From NCBI RefSeq assembly GCF_000218685.1, contig NW_006763295.1:2368882-2432881 (forward strand): a stretch of DNA of 64,000 nucleotides, in the 5' to 3' direction. This DNA is from Serpula lacrymans var. lacrymans S7.9. Lineage: Eukaryota; Basidiomycota; Agaricomycetes; Boletales; Serpulaceae. Positions within the stretch are counted from its first letter, which is position 1. Each line of letters begins with the position of its first letter. Positions 34,732 to 47,200 of this stretch are shown here, piece after piece. Position numbers and translations under genes: made by a program. The notes below the pieces were generated by a model. It saw nothing but the letters and a program-made list of their open reading frames with translations, was not told the DNA's origin and did no database searches.

Positions 34732-37700
34732 GCACGGACTCTCTGACCCGTAATGTTGTACTTAACCCTCGTATGATACCAACGACTGCAATGAAACAAG
34801 TTGATCAACATCTACGTCCTGTAACCGAAACCTACGCAAAGCCACATTCACCGGAATGGTTGCCCAGACGAATCAAAGACCAGAAACCAGAAAGAGCAAG
34901 AGCTCTGTTACGAAACTGGGCCCATAAAGATCACTACGAGCATATCACCCTGCAAGCGATACAGATGCTAAAGAACCACGACGAAGAGAATATTGTAGAA
35001 CGCATCCATCCTTACACCTCGCCGCACAACCCCACGTCAAAACGAACCCTTATCGACTCTGGTTGCACCAACTCAGTTATTGATCAAAGCCTGATTGACA
35101 AGTACACCCTCAATACTACGCCCCTGCCCGTTCCTCTTGACGCCACAGGAGCCGATGGTCGATCCCAGAAAGTAACGCACTATATTACCCTTCACATCAA
35201 TGTGAAAGTGAAAGAACATTTGATAGATGTCATCGTGGCATCACTACTTTCACCACGCATACTGCTGGGATACAACTGGTTGATACTTACTAATCCAACA
35301 ATTGATTGGCGGACCAACAAGATTACCTTCCCTACCGATGATCCGGAGTATCATCCTAAAGAAGGGGATAAAATCCTAGCCGTCGATCTTGAAACACGCA
35401 TCATGGAGATAACACAGCTAGAATTGAATGCTTTTGCCACTAAAAGTCAACAAATCGCTGAAGCCTCCGAAAAGGCAAAGTCAAAGCTCACCTTCCGAGA
35501 TGTTGTTCCCACAGTCTACCATAATTTTGAACCCGTCTTCACCAAAGAATCATTTGACAAACTTCCCCCAAAACGTCCTTGGGACCATGCAATTGAGTTA
35601 GTACCCGAAGCTAATGGTCTTGACTGCAAAACGTACCCTCTTAGCCGAGACGAACAACACCATCTAGACGAATTCCTTAACGAAAACCTAACAAGTGGAC
35701 GGATCCGAGTATCTAAATCACCCTACGCATCACCATTCTTCTTTATCAAAAAGAAAGACGGTTCACTACGCCCTGTCCAAGACTATCGCAAGCTGAATGA
35801 GCTTACCATAAAGAATCGCTACACCCTCCCCCTCATATCCGAACTCATCGATAAACTCAAAGGTGCCAACTACTTCATGAAACTAGATGTACGATGGGGA
35901 TACAACAATGTCCGAATTCAAGAAGGAAACGAACACAAAGCCGCTTTCAGGACCAATCGCGGCCTGTTTGAACCCCTTGTCATGTTTTTCGGACTTACCA
36001 ACTCACCAGCGACCTTCCAGACCATGATGGACCACCTCCTAAGAGAACTGATCATGGAAGGAAAAGTTATCGTATATTTAGATGATATCATGATCTTCAC
36101 GGAAATACTTGAGGAACATCGCCGAATAGTCACCAAAGTCCTCCGTATCCTGCAACAAAACCAGTTGTATCTTAAACCAGAGAAATGCGAATTCGAGAAA
36201 CAGGAAGTCGAGTACTTAGGCATGATCATCTCCAAAGACACTATCCGTATGGATCCGTTAAAAGTCGCAGCGGTCGCTGACTGGCCTACACCAAAGAATA
36301 AAAGAGAACTCCAATCATTCTTAGGGTTCTCCAATTTCTATCGACGATTTGTCAAAGACTACGGACGAATTGCGAAACCACTCACTGTGCTCACTGGAAA
36401 AGTTGACTGGACCTGGAAAGACAAACAAGAGACATCTTTTGAAACACTGAAGAAAACGCTTACTACTGCTCCCACCCTCGCTATACCAAACGATGACGAC
36501 CCGTTCAAACTAGAAACCGACGCCTCTGACTTCGCTGTAGGAGCCGTCCTAACAAAATGATAAATTCAGACCAATAGCATTCCTCTTGAAAGCCCTTACC
36601 CCTGCAGAACGAAACTATGAAATTTACAATAAAGAGATGCTCGCAGTCATGACGGCGTTAGATGAATGGAGACATCACCTTGTAGGATCGAAACACCCCT
36701 TCACCATCTTCACAGATCACCAAAACCTCCTTTACTTCCATCAACCTTAGAAATATAATCGACGCCAAGCTCGATGGTCATCCCAGCTTGCAGATTATAA
36801 TTTCAAAATGGAACACGTCAAAGGAAATCAAAATACAAAGGCTGACCTGTTAAGCAGACGAATCGATCATCCTAAAGGCACAAACGATGACAAGAATCAG
36901 ACACTTCTCCCAGACGTACATTTTGAAGTATTTGACACCAACGAAGGATACCTACCACATATACGTCGAAGTGTCCAGAAACAAGACGACATAGTAAGGA
37001 AGAACTTGAAAGAGAAGCCGGATACCTGGAAGATGAAGGATAGGATCGTCTGGATCAAGAGAGAATCCGCGACGAGTTCCTACCCGATCCCACTAGCTGA
37101 CCGCATATACGTTCCCCGAAACCACGAATTACGGGCGCGAATATTGAAAGATCATCACGACGAAGCCCTGGCTGGACACCCAGGAGAAAGAACGATGTTT
37201 GAACGAGTAAACCGAGAGCTCTGGTGGCTGAGTCTTCATACAGATATCAGACGATATGTACGAGGGTGCGAGAGTTGTCAACGCACCAAGGCACATCGGA
37301 CAAAGCCTAACACCCCTCTACACCCAAACCCGATACCAGATCGGCCTTGGCAGATTATCACCACCGATCTCATAGGCGCGTTACCGGAATCCAAGGGCTA
37401 CACCGCAGTTCAGGTCTTTGTTGACAGATTTAGCAAAATGGCCCATTTCGTCCCTACTTTCGTCACCCTCAACTCTGCTGGTTACGCACGTCAACTCCGA
37501 GACAATGTAATACGGCTCCACGGAATCCCTGAAAAGATCATCTCGGATCGAGGTCCTCAATTCATGTCTTGATTTACGAAAGACTTTTATGATTTAATGG
37601 GCATAACACCAGGCCTCTCTACAGGCTACCACCCTCAAACAGACGGACAGTCCGAATGGATCAACCAGGATCTAGAGCACTACCTCCGCGTTTTCATAAA

Positions 37701-38557
37701 TCATCAACAAAATGATTGGGCAGACTGGCTTTCCATCGCTGAGTTTACATACAACAACCATCTCCACACTGCAACAAATCAAACACCTTTCTTTTTGAAC
37801 TATGGACTACACCCCAGAACAAATATCACCACCACACCGTCCCCTCAATCCGCTTCTGCGGAAGAATTTGGCAAACAGATGAAAAAACTCCACAACATCA
37901 CGAAATCTTCCCTTCTCTTAGCCAACGATAATCTAAGAAAGTATTATGACCGCAAGAAATCCCCCTCCCGAGAATATCAAGTTGGCGATAAAGTCTGGTT
38001 AGAAGGACATAACATCACAACGGATAGACCAATGAAGAAATTAGACGATAAACGCTTTGGGCCTTTCAAAGTCACCCAAAAGGTCGGACCCTCCGCCTAT
38101 CAACTCGACGTCCCTAAGAGCTGGAAGTCCATTCATCCCGTATTCAACGAAGCTATTTTTCTCACCATACCACGCTCCCGAATTCCTCAATCAACCAATT
38201 TCCTTGCGACCACCACCCGAGATCGTGGAAGGAATAGACGAATACGAAGTAGAGAGTATAATTGCTTCCAGACCGACTAAGCTGAAAGGTAGTAAGCTCG
38301 ACTACCTAATTCACTGGCATGGTTATCCAGTCTCCGAACGCACTTGGGAACCCGACATCAACCTTACACATGTCGCTAAATTACTCGCCGCTTTCCACAA
38401 AACGAATCCCTCCGCCCCTCGCATCATTACCGCTTCTCTTCACTTTCGCCCTTACAAAAACTACACCGCCACTTCTAAATCTCCGATGCTTTTTGACTGG
38501 ATTGCCAACAAGTTCCAGAGTGCCGCATCCGGACTCATGAGGACACGAGTCTTATAA
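34713..38557 (+). pseudogene. gypsy-1 pol: protease, RT, RNase H, integrase, chromodomain; broken
   Basis: Protease LIDSGCTNSVID (about 35052); RT with PFFFIKKKDGSLRPVQDYR, YLDDIMIF (36074), AVLT; frame change near 36556; RNase H region with TAG 36748; integrase zinc finger (HHDEALAGHPGERTMF to CESCQRTK), DRGPQFMS then TGA 37570, YHPQTDGQSEWINQDLE; second frame change near 38150; chromodomain EYEVESIIASRPTKLKGSK to WEPDINLTHVAKLLAAFH (38240-38410). Chromodomain at the integrase C-terminus marks a chromovirus, thought to steer insertion to certain chromatin. At least two frameshifts and two stops remove function. Confidence 0.9.
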
Positions 38558-38569
38558 AAGGGGAGCTAA

Positions 38570-39197
38570 TGTGAGGAATCAATTTTTCTTATCACATTCC
38601 CGTCATGTCGTGGTTAGCAGACTCGATCCCCGTCACTCCTCTTGCCCTTGGACTAGAGATTACAGCAGGTGTCTTATTACTTTTATCCTTTTTCTTCTTA
38701 TTCTCTATTCACACTCATATCCTATCGTACCTACAACGAGGTAGACTTGTTGTCGACCCTCGAGAAGATATCCAGATGACATAGCCACGATCCAGTGCTA
38801 TGTCTGGGAATACTTCGGAGGAATATTGATAAGCGAAGAAGGTTGTGAGTCAGCGCCTTCTCATGGGCTTACTGATACAGCCAATCGCACATCCCTTACC
38901 AATACATTTTCTCATACAATTAGTAAATACGATAGATCGGACCACCTTCTCCTTTTATTCTTATTGGTTAGCTGACTGGTCAGAGCACTTTCTCAGTTCT
39001 TTCCTTTCTCGGTCTGACCATCGCCGTTCACTATATAAAGAGGTACATACTCAATGTACTGTTCTCTAGTTCAATATTAGTTTGGATTTGCGCTCATACC
39101 GATACTCTTCATTCTCATACCCTGATTCACCGCCTTCCAGCAAGGACTTGACCAGGCATTGGGCTTTGTTATATAGCTTCGTATTTGTTGCCTGACA
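38570..39197 (+). repeat. 3' LTR of gypsy-1
   Basis: Starts TGTGAGGAATCAATTT directly after the purine tract; ends GTTGCCTGACA. Differs at more places from the 31027 LTR than the inverted LTR at 29621 does, for example in the first 40 bp and around 38670-38730. Confidence 0.88.
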
Positions 39198-39863
39198 ATA
39201 CCAGCCAGGCTATGTTAGACGTGATATTATTTTGCCTGTCTTAAACGATCCAGCTGGGTGAGAAGCTGCCCATCCTAGACAACCCAGCTGGGTCAGTACA
39301 TTACAGGGTGCCCGTCTTAGATGGCCCGGCTAGATTACAGCTGTCCTAGATGACACAACTGGTTCAGAAGATGACAAGTGGACAAGAGTGCAATGGGTTG
39401 CTGAGATGAAGTGTGGTCGTACCTCCACTGTTGATAGATATCTGAGCTAATATTAAACCTTGACAATTCTGCCCTCTAAGGTCCTGATGGTTTTGAGGCA
39501 TCCATATCCATGAGACATCTTTAGGTATACATTTTCATATAGCAATATAATTATCTACTTGAATTTTGGTATACCCAGGTCAAAGACATATTTGTTTCTG
39601 TGCTCTTTTTTCCTTTCTCTGTCACAGATAGAGCACTGACACTGAAAACAAGCCCTCCTTTTCCACTATCATCCCAGTTTGAATGTTCAGGCATTGATGG
39701 CATTGATTTTCCAGCTTTTGATAATGTCCTTTGTACACAAGGGGCCCCTATGTCAAAGACTGAGGGCCTGGGCATCCCTAATTTTGTGCTCCCAGGGTTG
39801 TCACAATTAGGTCTCTTGCATGGCACCTGGGGTTATTATGATTAGGTTCCTTGTATGGCACCC
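39198..39863. other. Non-coding segment with short degenerate tandem repeats
   Basis: Four imperfect units resembling GCCCRTCYTAGAYRRCCCAGC start near 39234, 39268, 39310 and 39340. The rest, to the inverted LTR at 39864, has no recognisable gene. Confidence 0.4.
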
Positions 39864-40493
39864 TGTCAGGCAACAAATATGAAGCTATATAACAAAATTC
39901 AATGCCTGGTCAAGTCTTTGATAAAAAGTGGTGTCTCAGGGTATGAGAGTTGAAGAGTATTGGTATAGGCGCGAATCCAAACTAATATTGAACTAAGGAA
40001 TAATATATCAAGTATTTACTTCCTTATATAGTGAACAGCCAGGGTCAGACCGGAAAAGGGAAAGAGTAAAAAAGTGGTCTGACCAAACAACTAACCAATA
40101 AGAAAAGAAAGGGAAAGTGGTCCAATCTATTGTATTTACTAATCATGTGAGAGAAAGTCTTGGTAAGAGATGTATTATTGGCTGTATCAGTAAGCCCATG
40201 AGAAGGCACTGATTCATAGCCTACATTGCTGATCAATATCCCTCCGAAGTATTCCCGGACATAGCATTGAGTCATCACTATGTCATCTGAATATCTTCTC
40301 GAGGGTTTACAGCGGTTCTCCTTTGTTGTAAGTACAATAAAACATGAGTATGAATGGAAAATAAGAAGAAAAAGGATAAAAGTAATAGGACACTGGCTGT
40401 AATCTCTAGTCCAAGGGTGAGAGGAGTGACGGGGACTAAATTGGATAACCACAACATGATGGGAGTGCAATGAGAAAAAATTGATTCCTCACA
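39864..40493 (-). repeat. Inverted, diverged solo LTR of the gypsy-1 family
   Basis: Reverse complement runs from TGTGAGGAATCAATTT to GTTGCCTGACA and aligns along its length to the gypsy-1 LTRs with many substitutions. No matching target duplication (CACCC versus GTCTG), so older or rearranged. Confidence 0.88.
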
Positions 40494-41498
40494 GTCTGTA
40501 GTTGTGACAACACCAACAAAACACAGCCTTGGGGCACTGGAGCACAACCACAACAACAACTCAATGGAGGAAAGGAAGTGTACAACTCATCTTTGGTCTT
40601 GCGCTCAAGGACAATTGTCTATTATGTACCTAATGAAGGTCTAGGCCTGTTTGTATTTATGTAGTCCATAATATGAAAGAGATGATATATGTTGAATGTG
40701 AATGAGTTTGGGCAAAGGCTTTAGCCTTTCCCGCTATAGGATATCGTTTGAATGAAACTTTGGGTACTAAATAAAGAGAGTTTATTAGTAAGCTGTGATT
40801 CCCAGGAGGTAGGAGGGCATGGACAATGCATGCAGTGCTGATAAGCCCCAAATGATAGGAGTCTGTGGTTGACTTACTTGGTTTGTTATTAGCGGATGGG
40901 AGGCAAGTTCAATGTTAATTGGACTAGGGCCGTGTGTGTGTCTGGAACTGCTTGCATATAGGGTGCAAGGATTTGTGCATGCTTTCTGAGATAAAGTTGG
41001 AACATGTCACTAGCCCATCTCCCTTTAACTTTCATGACGTCAAATGGAACACCGCATTGTTGATGATGAGAACTGTTGTTAGAAAAACCACATACAAAAT
41101 AAACTAACACACAATTCTCCCAGATTCCACGGAACTTGTTTATGGGCTTTTCCTCCTAGAACAGTGGAGTGGTCTGGTTGTTCGTGGGGTGGTACATATA
41201 ACGATTCTTCAAAGTAAAACCCAGAGATGTATGGGTGTGGGTTTTGAGGAGGAGGGATAGTTGGAATATAGAAAAATAGGGGCTTTGTGGCGAGTATAGA
41301 CAAGCACTACCTTGCTAATTGTAGTACAAGGTAGGTTTGAGAATGACAAAGTGACGAGGTGACAAAGTTCCCAGTGATAGCAGGCTCCTGACGCACAGAC
41401 TGTAGTGCTCAGAAGGACTCTAATCAAAAGGGATGACAATCACTTTCAAAAAGTGACGAGTGACAATGATAGCAGTTAACAGTGGTAGCAGTGGGAAG
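40494..41498. other. Transposon-derived spacer
   Basis: Apart from the recombinase fragment at 40889-41110 I see no gene. The composition is AT-rich with decayed frames on the minus strand. Confidence 0.4.
40889..41110 (-). pseudogene. C-terminal fragment of a tyrosine recombinase
   Basis: Minus-strand stretch with GVPFDVMKVKGRWASDMFQL followed by YLRKHAQILAPYMQA. The GRW-x2-D-x-F-x2-Y-x-R-x-H pattern resembles the last Arg/Tyr region of tyrosine recombinases carried by fungal Crypton or DIRS-like elements; the call is from memory. The N-terminal catalytic part is not seen, so this is a relic. Confidence 0.5.
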
Positions 41499-41893
41499 TG
41501 TTATGACCACACTGGATCACAAGTAGTAGTGAGTAGTGAACTTGAGATTAGAGAAGAAGTCTGGATTCGAGTTCTTGTTGTTTTTTTACAAGGTAAAATA
41601 CAGGGGTTTATATAGTGAAAAAAAAGTAGGCTATGCACAGTATAGCTGTGCAAAAAGAATGAGAAAGAACATGAAGGAAGGAATGTACGCTGACGAATCC
41701 TGCATAGGTAGTACAGGATAAGATTGTCAAAATAAGGAAAAGAAAGAGATAGAACAATAAATGCTGTGAGTAATGTCACAGGTTTGTACAGCCATAAAAT
41801 AAAGTCCAATAGCAAAAAGAGAGCAGGAAAAATCATGATGTCATGGGAAGATGCAGTAAAAGAGGGAAAGGCAAAACACTATCAGTATCAACA
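41499..41893 (-). repeat. Probable inverted solo LTR of another retroelement
   Basis: In reverse complement it starts TGTTGATACTGATAG, has a TATA box (CACTATATAAAC, about 41607-41618) and ends GGTCATAACA, so it has the TG...CA ends and promoter layout of a fungal LTR of about 395 bp. No target duplication found; no second copy in the window. Confidence 0.5.
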
Positions 41894-42025
41894 CAGTTCC
41901 TTTATTGTCAGTCAGGCATTCTAAAAAAATATGTGTCCATAAAAATGATTTAAAAATCAAAAATAATTGCACTGTAAATGAATGTTCTGCTGAAAAAAAA
42001 GAAATTGGAGCCACCGGTCCACCAC

Positions 42026-42445
42026 CTAGTCCAAATCCGACAGTTCCATGGCCTTACCAATGGACTGGTTGTGTTGGACCACCTGGTCAAACAAGGGAGG
42101 GAGAGGAGTAGTTCCAATTTGGAACAAGTGAGTCCCAGGCAGCATGTGGTAGGTGTAGCTGTAGCAAAGACGATGGACAAAAGATAAGTGTACCCAAGTG
42201 AATGGGACAGCAATGAACATGGGCAACGCAAGGGGATGAACCTTCTCCAGCTCAAAAACTACCCACCCACGCTCCAACCAGGCGAGACGAGCGACCAATG
42301 TTTTGATAGTATATGATGGCAGATCAACATCATGAAGATGGACCTGTTGCCCTATTTGGACCGGCCGCTGGGGCTTTGCTGATATCAGCAGTGGCACGTG
42401 GTAGTCAACGGATTGGCGACGGAAGCGGATAGGAAGTGGTGACAT
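42026..42445 (-). pseudogene. Unidentified minus-strand ORF split by gypsy-2 (part downstream of the insertion)
   Basis: Open for 139 codons up to the edge of gypsy-2, including QQVHLHDVDLPSYTIKTLVA and VHPLALPMFIAVPFTWVHLS. Its frame continues without interruption in the ORF at 49450-49762 if gypsy-2 and one ACATC copy are left out. I do not recognise the protein; a repeat-derived ORF is possible. Confidence 0.5.
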
Positions 42446-42446
42446 C

Positions 42447-42862
42447 TGTTACGATTTGTCTACCTATATTACGGACTACTCATTTCTCTTTACTCATCGG
42501 TTATACCATCGGACCGATGACTCACATCCCTCACATACACTTCCGCTCCTCTCGCATTTCTATTACTTTGTATAGTACTCAGTCCTCAACGGACAGACCT
42601 ACCCTAGATAGGACGTAACTCCTATCGCCGACTTACTTCTCTATAAATACGCTTGTAACAGTAGTAGTATTCTCCAATACGATTCTACGCAGTTCACGCT
42701 TACAAAGCTAGAACTTCCAAGATCAGACTTCCATACGGAAGAAGACCAACAACCGTTGGAATCCCTCTATTCAGAATTACATCCTCGAACTTGTCTTCGG
42801 ATAAGTCTCTTTGAACAAACCCGACGAACCCTCAGACTTTGTTAAGCACTTTGTGCGTAACA
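42447..42862 (+). repeat. 5' LTR of gypsy-2 with TATA box and predicted transcript start
   Basis: TGTTACGATT...GTGCGTAACA. TATAAATA at 42642-42649, 34 nt before AATACGATTCT (42676-42686), the sequence complementary to the primer-binding site and thus the expected RNA 5' end. Confidence 0.92.
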
Positions 42863-42864
42863 AA

Positions 42865-42875
42865 AGAATCGTATT
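42865..42875 (+). other. gypsy-2 self-complementary primer-binding site
   Basis: AGAATCGTATT, two bases after the LTR, is the exact reverse complement of AATACGATTCT at 42676-42686, 34 nt downstream of the TATA box. Confidence 0.8.
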
Positions 42876-43312
42876 CCATACCAGAAGTCCCACCTATTTA
42901 GGTTTGGGAAGAAAAAGCCGACAATACGTCACAACGACCAAGAACCAGATCTCAGAGAGCAGGAAGAAGCTCAGACGATTTACAGACACAGACAGCAACA
43001 CCCCCGACATCATCCAGACAAGGAAGGATAGCAGCACCACCCCCCTTCCCTCAACCAGACGTCACCCGACTCCACACCAGAGAACAGGCAGACGCATTCT
43101 ACGAAGCCAGAACACGTTGGCTACAGTTCTACGCGGAAAGTCATCCACAACTAATCCCCAGAACACAACACGATCCTCCAGTAACCACAGAAAACATCTA
43201 CAATGAAGACGACTTCGAAGAATACGCAGCGGAAGGTGAACCAATACCCCTTCCCACACCACAGATACTCCCCACCGCACCCAACCCATCTCCTACCCCA
43301 CCTACCTACACC

Positions 43313-44200
43313 ATGTCAAACGCTACAACACCCAAACCCACTATGATTGGGAAAATCGACGACTTTGATGGGACCCCAGACAAGGCCCAAAGATGGATAT
43401 CATCCACTGACTTACACTTTGACATCAACGACACCATTTATACCTCGGACAAGAAAAAGGTGTACGTAGCTCTCAGCTACATGAAGGACGGAACCGCCGC
43501 CTCATGGAGTGAAGCCAAGATGACCGAATACAAAGACAAGAACGCCTACCCCACATGGGCAGAATTTATGAAAACATTCACAGCCAGTTTCAGAACAGCA
43601 AATGTCAAAGGAACGGCTTCGGCCGCCTTGATGAAAATGAGGATGGAACCAGGAGAAAATGCAGTGGCATTCAACTCGAGGTTTATGCTAGATGCCGGGA
43701 AAAGCGGCATCAACAACGAAGCCATGATCATGGTTTATCAAAAAGCAATCCGACCCCCCCTCCTCCGCGGAGCACTCACCGGAAAGGAACTGGTCACCAT
43801 TGAAGACTGGATGAACACGGTGGCCAACCTAGATGCCAACTGGATCAGTGCAAACGCCATCTCGGAAGGAACGTGGGGGACCAGAAACAAAGAAAGACAG
43901 TACGACAAAAATCGCAAAAGTGGACCATCCACCAGCGTGAAAAGGCTGACCAAAGACGAAGAAGAAACCAGGAGGAAGGAAGGAAGGTGCTTCATATGCA
44001 ACGAAAAAGGACACATCGGGAGGAATTGCAGGAACAAAGGAAAGACTCCCGAAAGAAAGGTACGTCAAACCGAAACTGAAGATGACGTCAAGACAGTGGT
44101 AGAAGAAGACAAGGTCCAAAACATCATGAGGATGTGGAAGGAATTGGGAGAAGACCAAAGAGCTGAGGCGATGAAAGAATTAGAAGACGAGGGTTTTTGA
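43313..44200 (+). CDS. gypsy-2 Gag (capsid/nucleocapsid)
   Basis: 295 codons from ATG 43313. The first 200 residues form a capsid-like helical region (KAQRWISSTDLHFDI, PTWAEFMKTFTASFR, GENAVAFNSRFMLDAG), followed by a basic linker and a CX2CX4HX4C zinc knuckle (CFICNEKGHIGRNC, about residues 225-238) that would bind the element RNA, and an acidic tail. The frame is also open upstream for 137 codons (42902-43312) with no Met and an N-terminal segment rich in Arg, Pro and acidic residues, so translation may begin at a non-AUG codon. Ends at TGA 44198, inside the pol overlap. Confidence 0.9.
   Translation: MSNATTPKPTMIGKIDDFDGTPDKAQRWISSTDLHFDINDTIYTSDKKKVYVALSYMKDGTAASWSEAKMTEYKDKNAYPTWAEFMKTFTASFRTANVKGTASAALMKMRMEPGENAVAFNSRFMLDAGKSGINNEAMIMVYQKAIRPPLLRGALTGKELVTIEDWMNTVANLDANWISANAISEGTWGTRNKERQYDKNRKSGPSTSVKRLTKDEEETRRKEGRCFICNEKGHIGRNCRNKGKTPERKVRQTETEDDVKTVVEEDKVQNIMRMWKELGEDQRAEAMKELEDEGF
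44191..44197 (+). promoter_or_regulatory. -1 ribosomal frameshift site between gypsy-2 gag and pol
   Basis: G GGT TTT read in gag frame directly precedes the gag stop TGA. A one-base backward slip on this X XXY YYZ heptamer places ribosomes at TTG 44197, exactly where pol opens. No other way to make pol (no ATG near its start) is visible. Confidence 0.7.
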
Positions 44201-47200
44201 AACCACGGACTACCCCGATGTTAGTACCGTCGAAAATGGCAACTGTAACAATAGCAACGATCAATGCCAACTCTTTACGAATCGATTGCTCGTTAAAACA
44301 GAAAACCATCGGAACCAAAGCCCTGATAGATTCAGGAGCTACGGACGACTTCATGGACACAAAATTCGCCATTAAAAACCGACTCCCCCTCCAAAAACTC
44401 CCGATCCCTATAACATGTAAAAACGTTGACGGAACCACAAACAAAAACGGAAAAATTACGCATTGCACCTACCAGAGAATAGACGCAGGAGGACAAAACA
44501 GGTTTACGAAGTTTCTATTAACCGGACTGGACGGAGAAGACATATTGCTAGGCTTCCCCTGGTTGCGAAAAGTCAACCCGGTCATTAACTGGAAAGACAA
44601 AGAATTACCATACTCAGACAAACACTCAATCAGGACAAACCAAACTACCACGGAAACAAAAATCAGGACAACCACAGTAGACGAGGACGAGTACAAAACC
44701 ATTCACAGATACGTATCCGACCGCACACCCTATCCTCGAACCACGATCCGGTTAAAAGTCAACTCGGCAATGGAACACGCGCAAATACACGGAGAAAGAA
44801 AAGAAAAACATATCCTCCCAGATGAATATAAGGGCTATTCAGACGTCTTTGACAAGAAGAAATCGGAAAGACTCCCCAAGCGACGGGAATATGATCATGT
44901 AATCAACATGAAACCGGAATTTGTACCAACGGATTGCAAATTGTACCCACTGGCACCAAAAGAAGATGAAGCGTTAACGGAATTCTTGACGGACAACTAC
45001 AGAAAGGGATACATCAGGCCAAGCAAGTCGCCACAGGTGTCCCCCTTCTTCTTCATTGGCAAGAAGGACGGATCACTCCGACCATGCCAAGATTACAGAA
45101 AACTAAACGCATATACCGTAAAAGACCCATATCCACTACCCCTGATACCCGACCTCATCGAAAGATTGAAAGGAGCCACCATCTTTACTAAACTGGATCT
45201 ACGTTGGGGATACAACAATGTAAGGATAAAAGAAGGAGACGAATGGAAAGCTGCCTTCAAAACCAGCAAGGGAGTATTCGAACCAACGGTCATGTTTTTC
45301 GGCATGTGCAATTCCCCGGCAACATTCCAAAGGCTGATGAACGACAAATTCAAAGACTATATTGATGAAGGCTGGATGATCATATACATGGACGACATCC
45401 TCATCTTTGACACCCAGGTTGAAAGACTCCGCATCCGGACAAAACAAGTTCTACAAAGGCTACGAGAAAACGACTTATTCCTGAAACTTGAAAAATGTAC
45501 CTTTGAGGCGGAGACCATCGAATACTTGGGAATGATTGTTTCCCACAACCAGGTATCCATGGACCCAGCCAAACTCGCAGGGATACGCGATTGGCCAACC
45601 CCGAAAGACACCAAAGGCGTACGGAAGTTCTTAGGTTACGGAAACTTCTACAGAAAGTTTATAGGCCATTACTCTGACCTAGCCCGACCCCTAAATGCCT
45701 TGCTAGAAAAAGACAAAAAGTGGAACTGGACGAAAATCGAAGATGACGCTTTCAAACTATTGAAACAAAGATTCCTCAAATCCCCTGTAACCCAAATCCC
45801 CGATTCCTCGAAACCGTCGAAGATAGCAGCGGACGCGAGCAAACACGCCACCGGAGCTGTGTTAATGCAACCAGATGATCAAGGACAATGGCACCCGTGC
45901 GCATTTTTCTCGAAAACCCTATCCCCCGCAGAGAAAAACTACCAGATCTACGACAAGGAACTTTTAGCGGTAATAAGAGCTCTGAAGGAGTGGAAACACC
46001 TGCTTTTAGGAAGCCCACACACGATCCAAATCCTAACGGATCACAAGAACCTGACGTACTGGCAGGAGGCCAGAAAACTCACACCACGACAACGAAGGTG
46101 GCAGCTAGAACTGTCACAATACAATTACACATTAGAGCACGTACCCGGAACCCACATGGTGGTACCTGACGCACTCTCGAGACGACCCGACTTGTACATC
46201 GATAACACGGATGACGACGACGACACCCCAATGATACCAGCGTCGGTGTTTCTGTATCACACGAGAACAATAAAAGACACAATAGAGCAAGCAATGCTCA
46301 CCAACGACAACTACCCTGGAAGAACGAAAAAGGAAGATTGGCACAAAGCGGAAGGACAGTTCTTCTATCAGAACAAACTACTGATCGACACTGCAGAAGA
46401 ACAGAGAACGATCATCAAAAATCACCACGACTCGCTAACCGCAGGACACCCAGGAAGACTAAAAACCTATCAACTAATAAAAAAGTCCTATTGGTGGCCA
46501 GGAATGATGAAACAGGTAGAGGAATACGTGAAAGGATGCACAACTTGCCAGCAAGCCAAAGTAAACACGCATCCGGCCACGGTACCGTTGATCCCGAATC
46601 AAACACCGAAGACCAGTGAACCGATGAAGTATCTCTCGGTGGATTTCATTACAGACTTACCCGAGTCTATAGGGTATGACAGTATAATGGTCGTGGTAGA
46701 CCAAGGACTTAGTAAGGGGGTAATCCTCTCACCTTGCCACAAAACCATCGACGCACTCGAAACTGCACAAATCTTCCATGACTCTGTCTTCAAACGGTTT
46801 GGACTACACGACAAAATCATATCCGACAGAGGCCCACAATTCGCCTCTGAAGTATCAAAAGAACTCCACAAACTCCTAAACATCAAAACCGCACTCTCCA
46901 CGGCATACCATCCACAGACTGACGGACAAACAGAACGATCCAATCAAGAACTAGAGATCTACCTCCGCATCTTTTGCCAGAATCAACCACACAGTTGGGC
47001 AAAATACCTTACGACGGCCGAATTCTGCCACAACCAACGGCCACACTCCACAAATAACCAATCGCCATTCTACCTCCTCATGGGATACGAACCCCGAGGA
47101 ATCCCGACTAAACACCGATCCACAAACATCCCGTCAGTAGAAAAACGATTATCCGAACTACTTAGGACAAGAGAGAACGCTCTAAAAGCACACGAACTAG

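Larger units (their letters stand above)
31027..39197 (+). mobile_element. gypsy-1: Ty3/gypsy chromovirus, degenerate
   Basis: LTRs at 31027-31653 and 38570-39197 (TGTGAGGAATC...GTTGCCTGACA, about 627 bp). The internal part has an extra ORF, gag with zinc knuckle, protease, RT, RNase H, integrase and a chromodomain, in gypsy order. Several frameshifts and stop codons make it non-functional. The flanks differ (CTGGT left, ATACC right), so no target duplication joins these two LTRs; the 5' LTR instead pairs with the inverted LTR at 29621-30247 (see findings). Purine tract AAAAGGGGAG precedes the 3' LTR. Confidence 0.9.

Noticed and set aside
45093..46943. Minus-strand ORFs opposite gypsy-2 pol
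   Set aside because: Antisense shadows of the long pol frame, no motifs.
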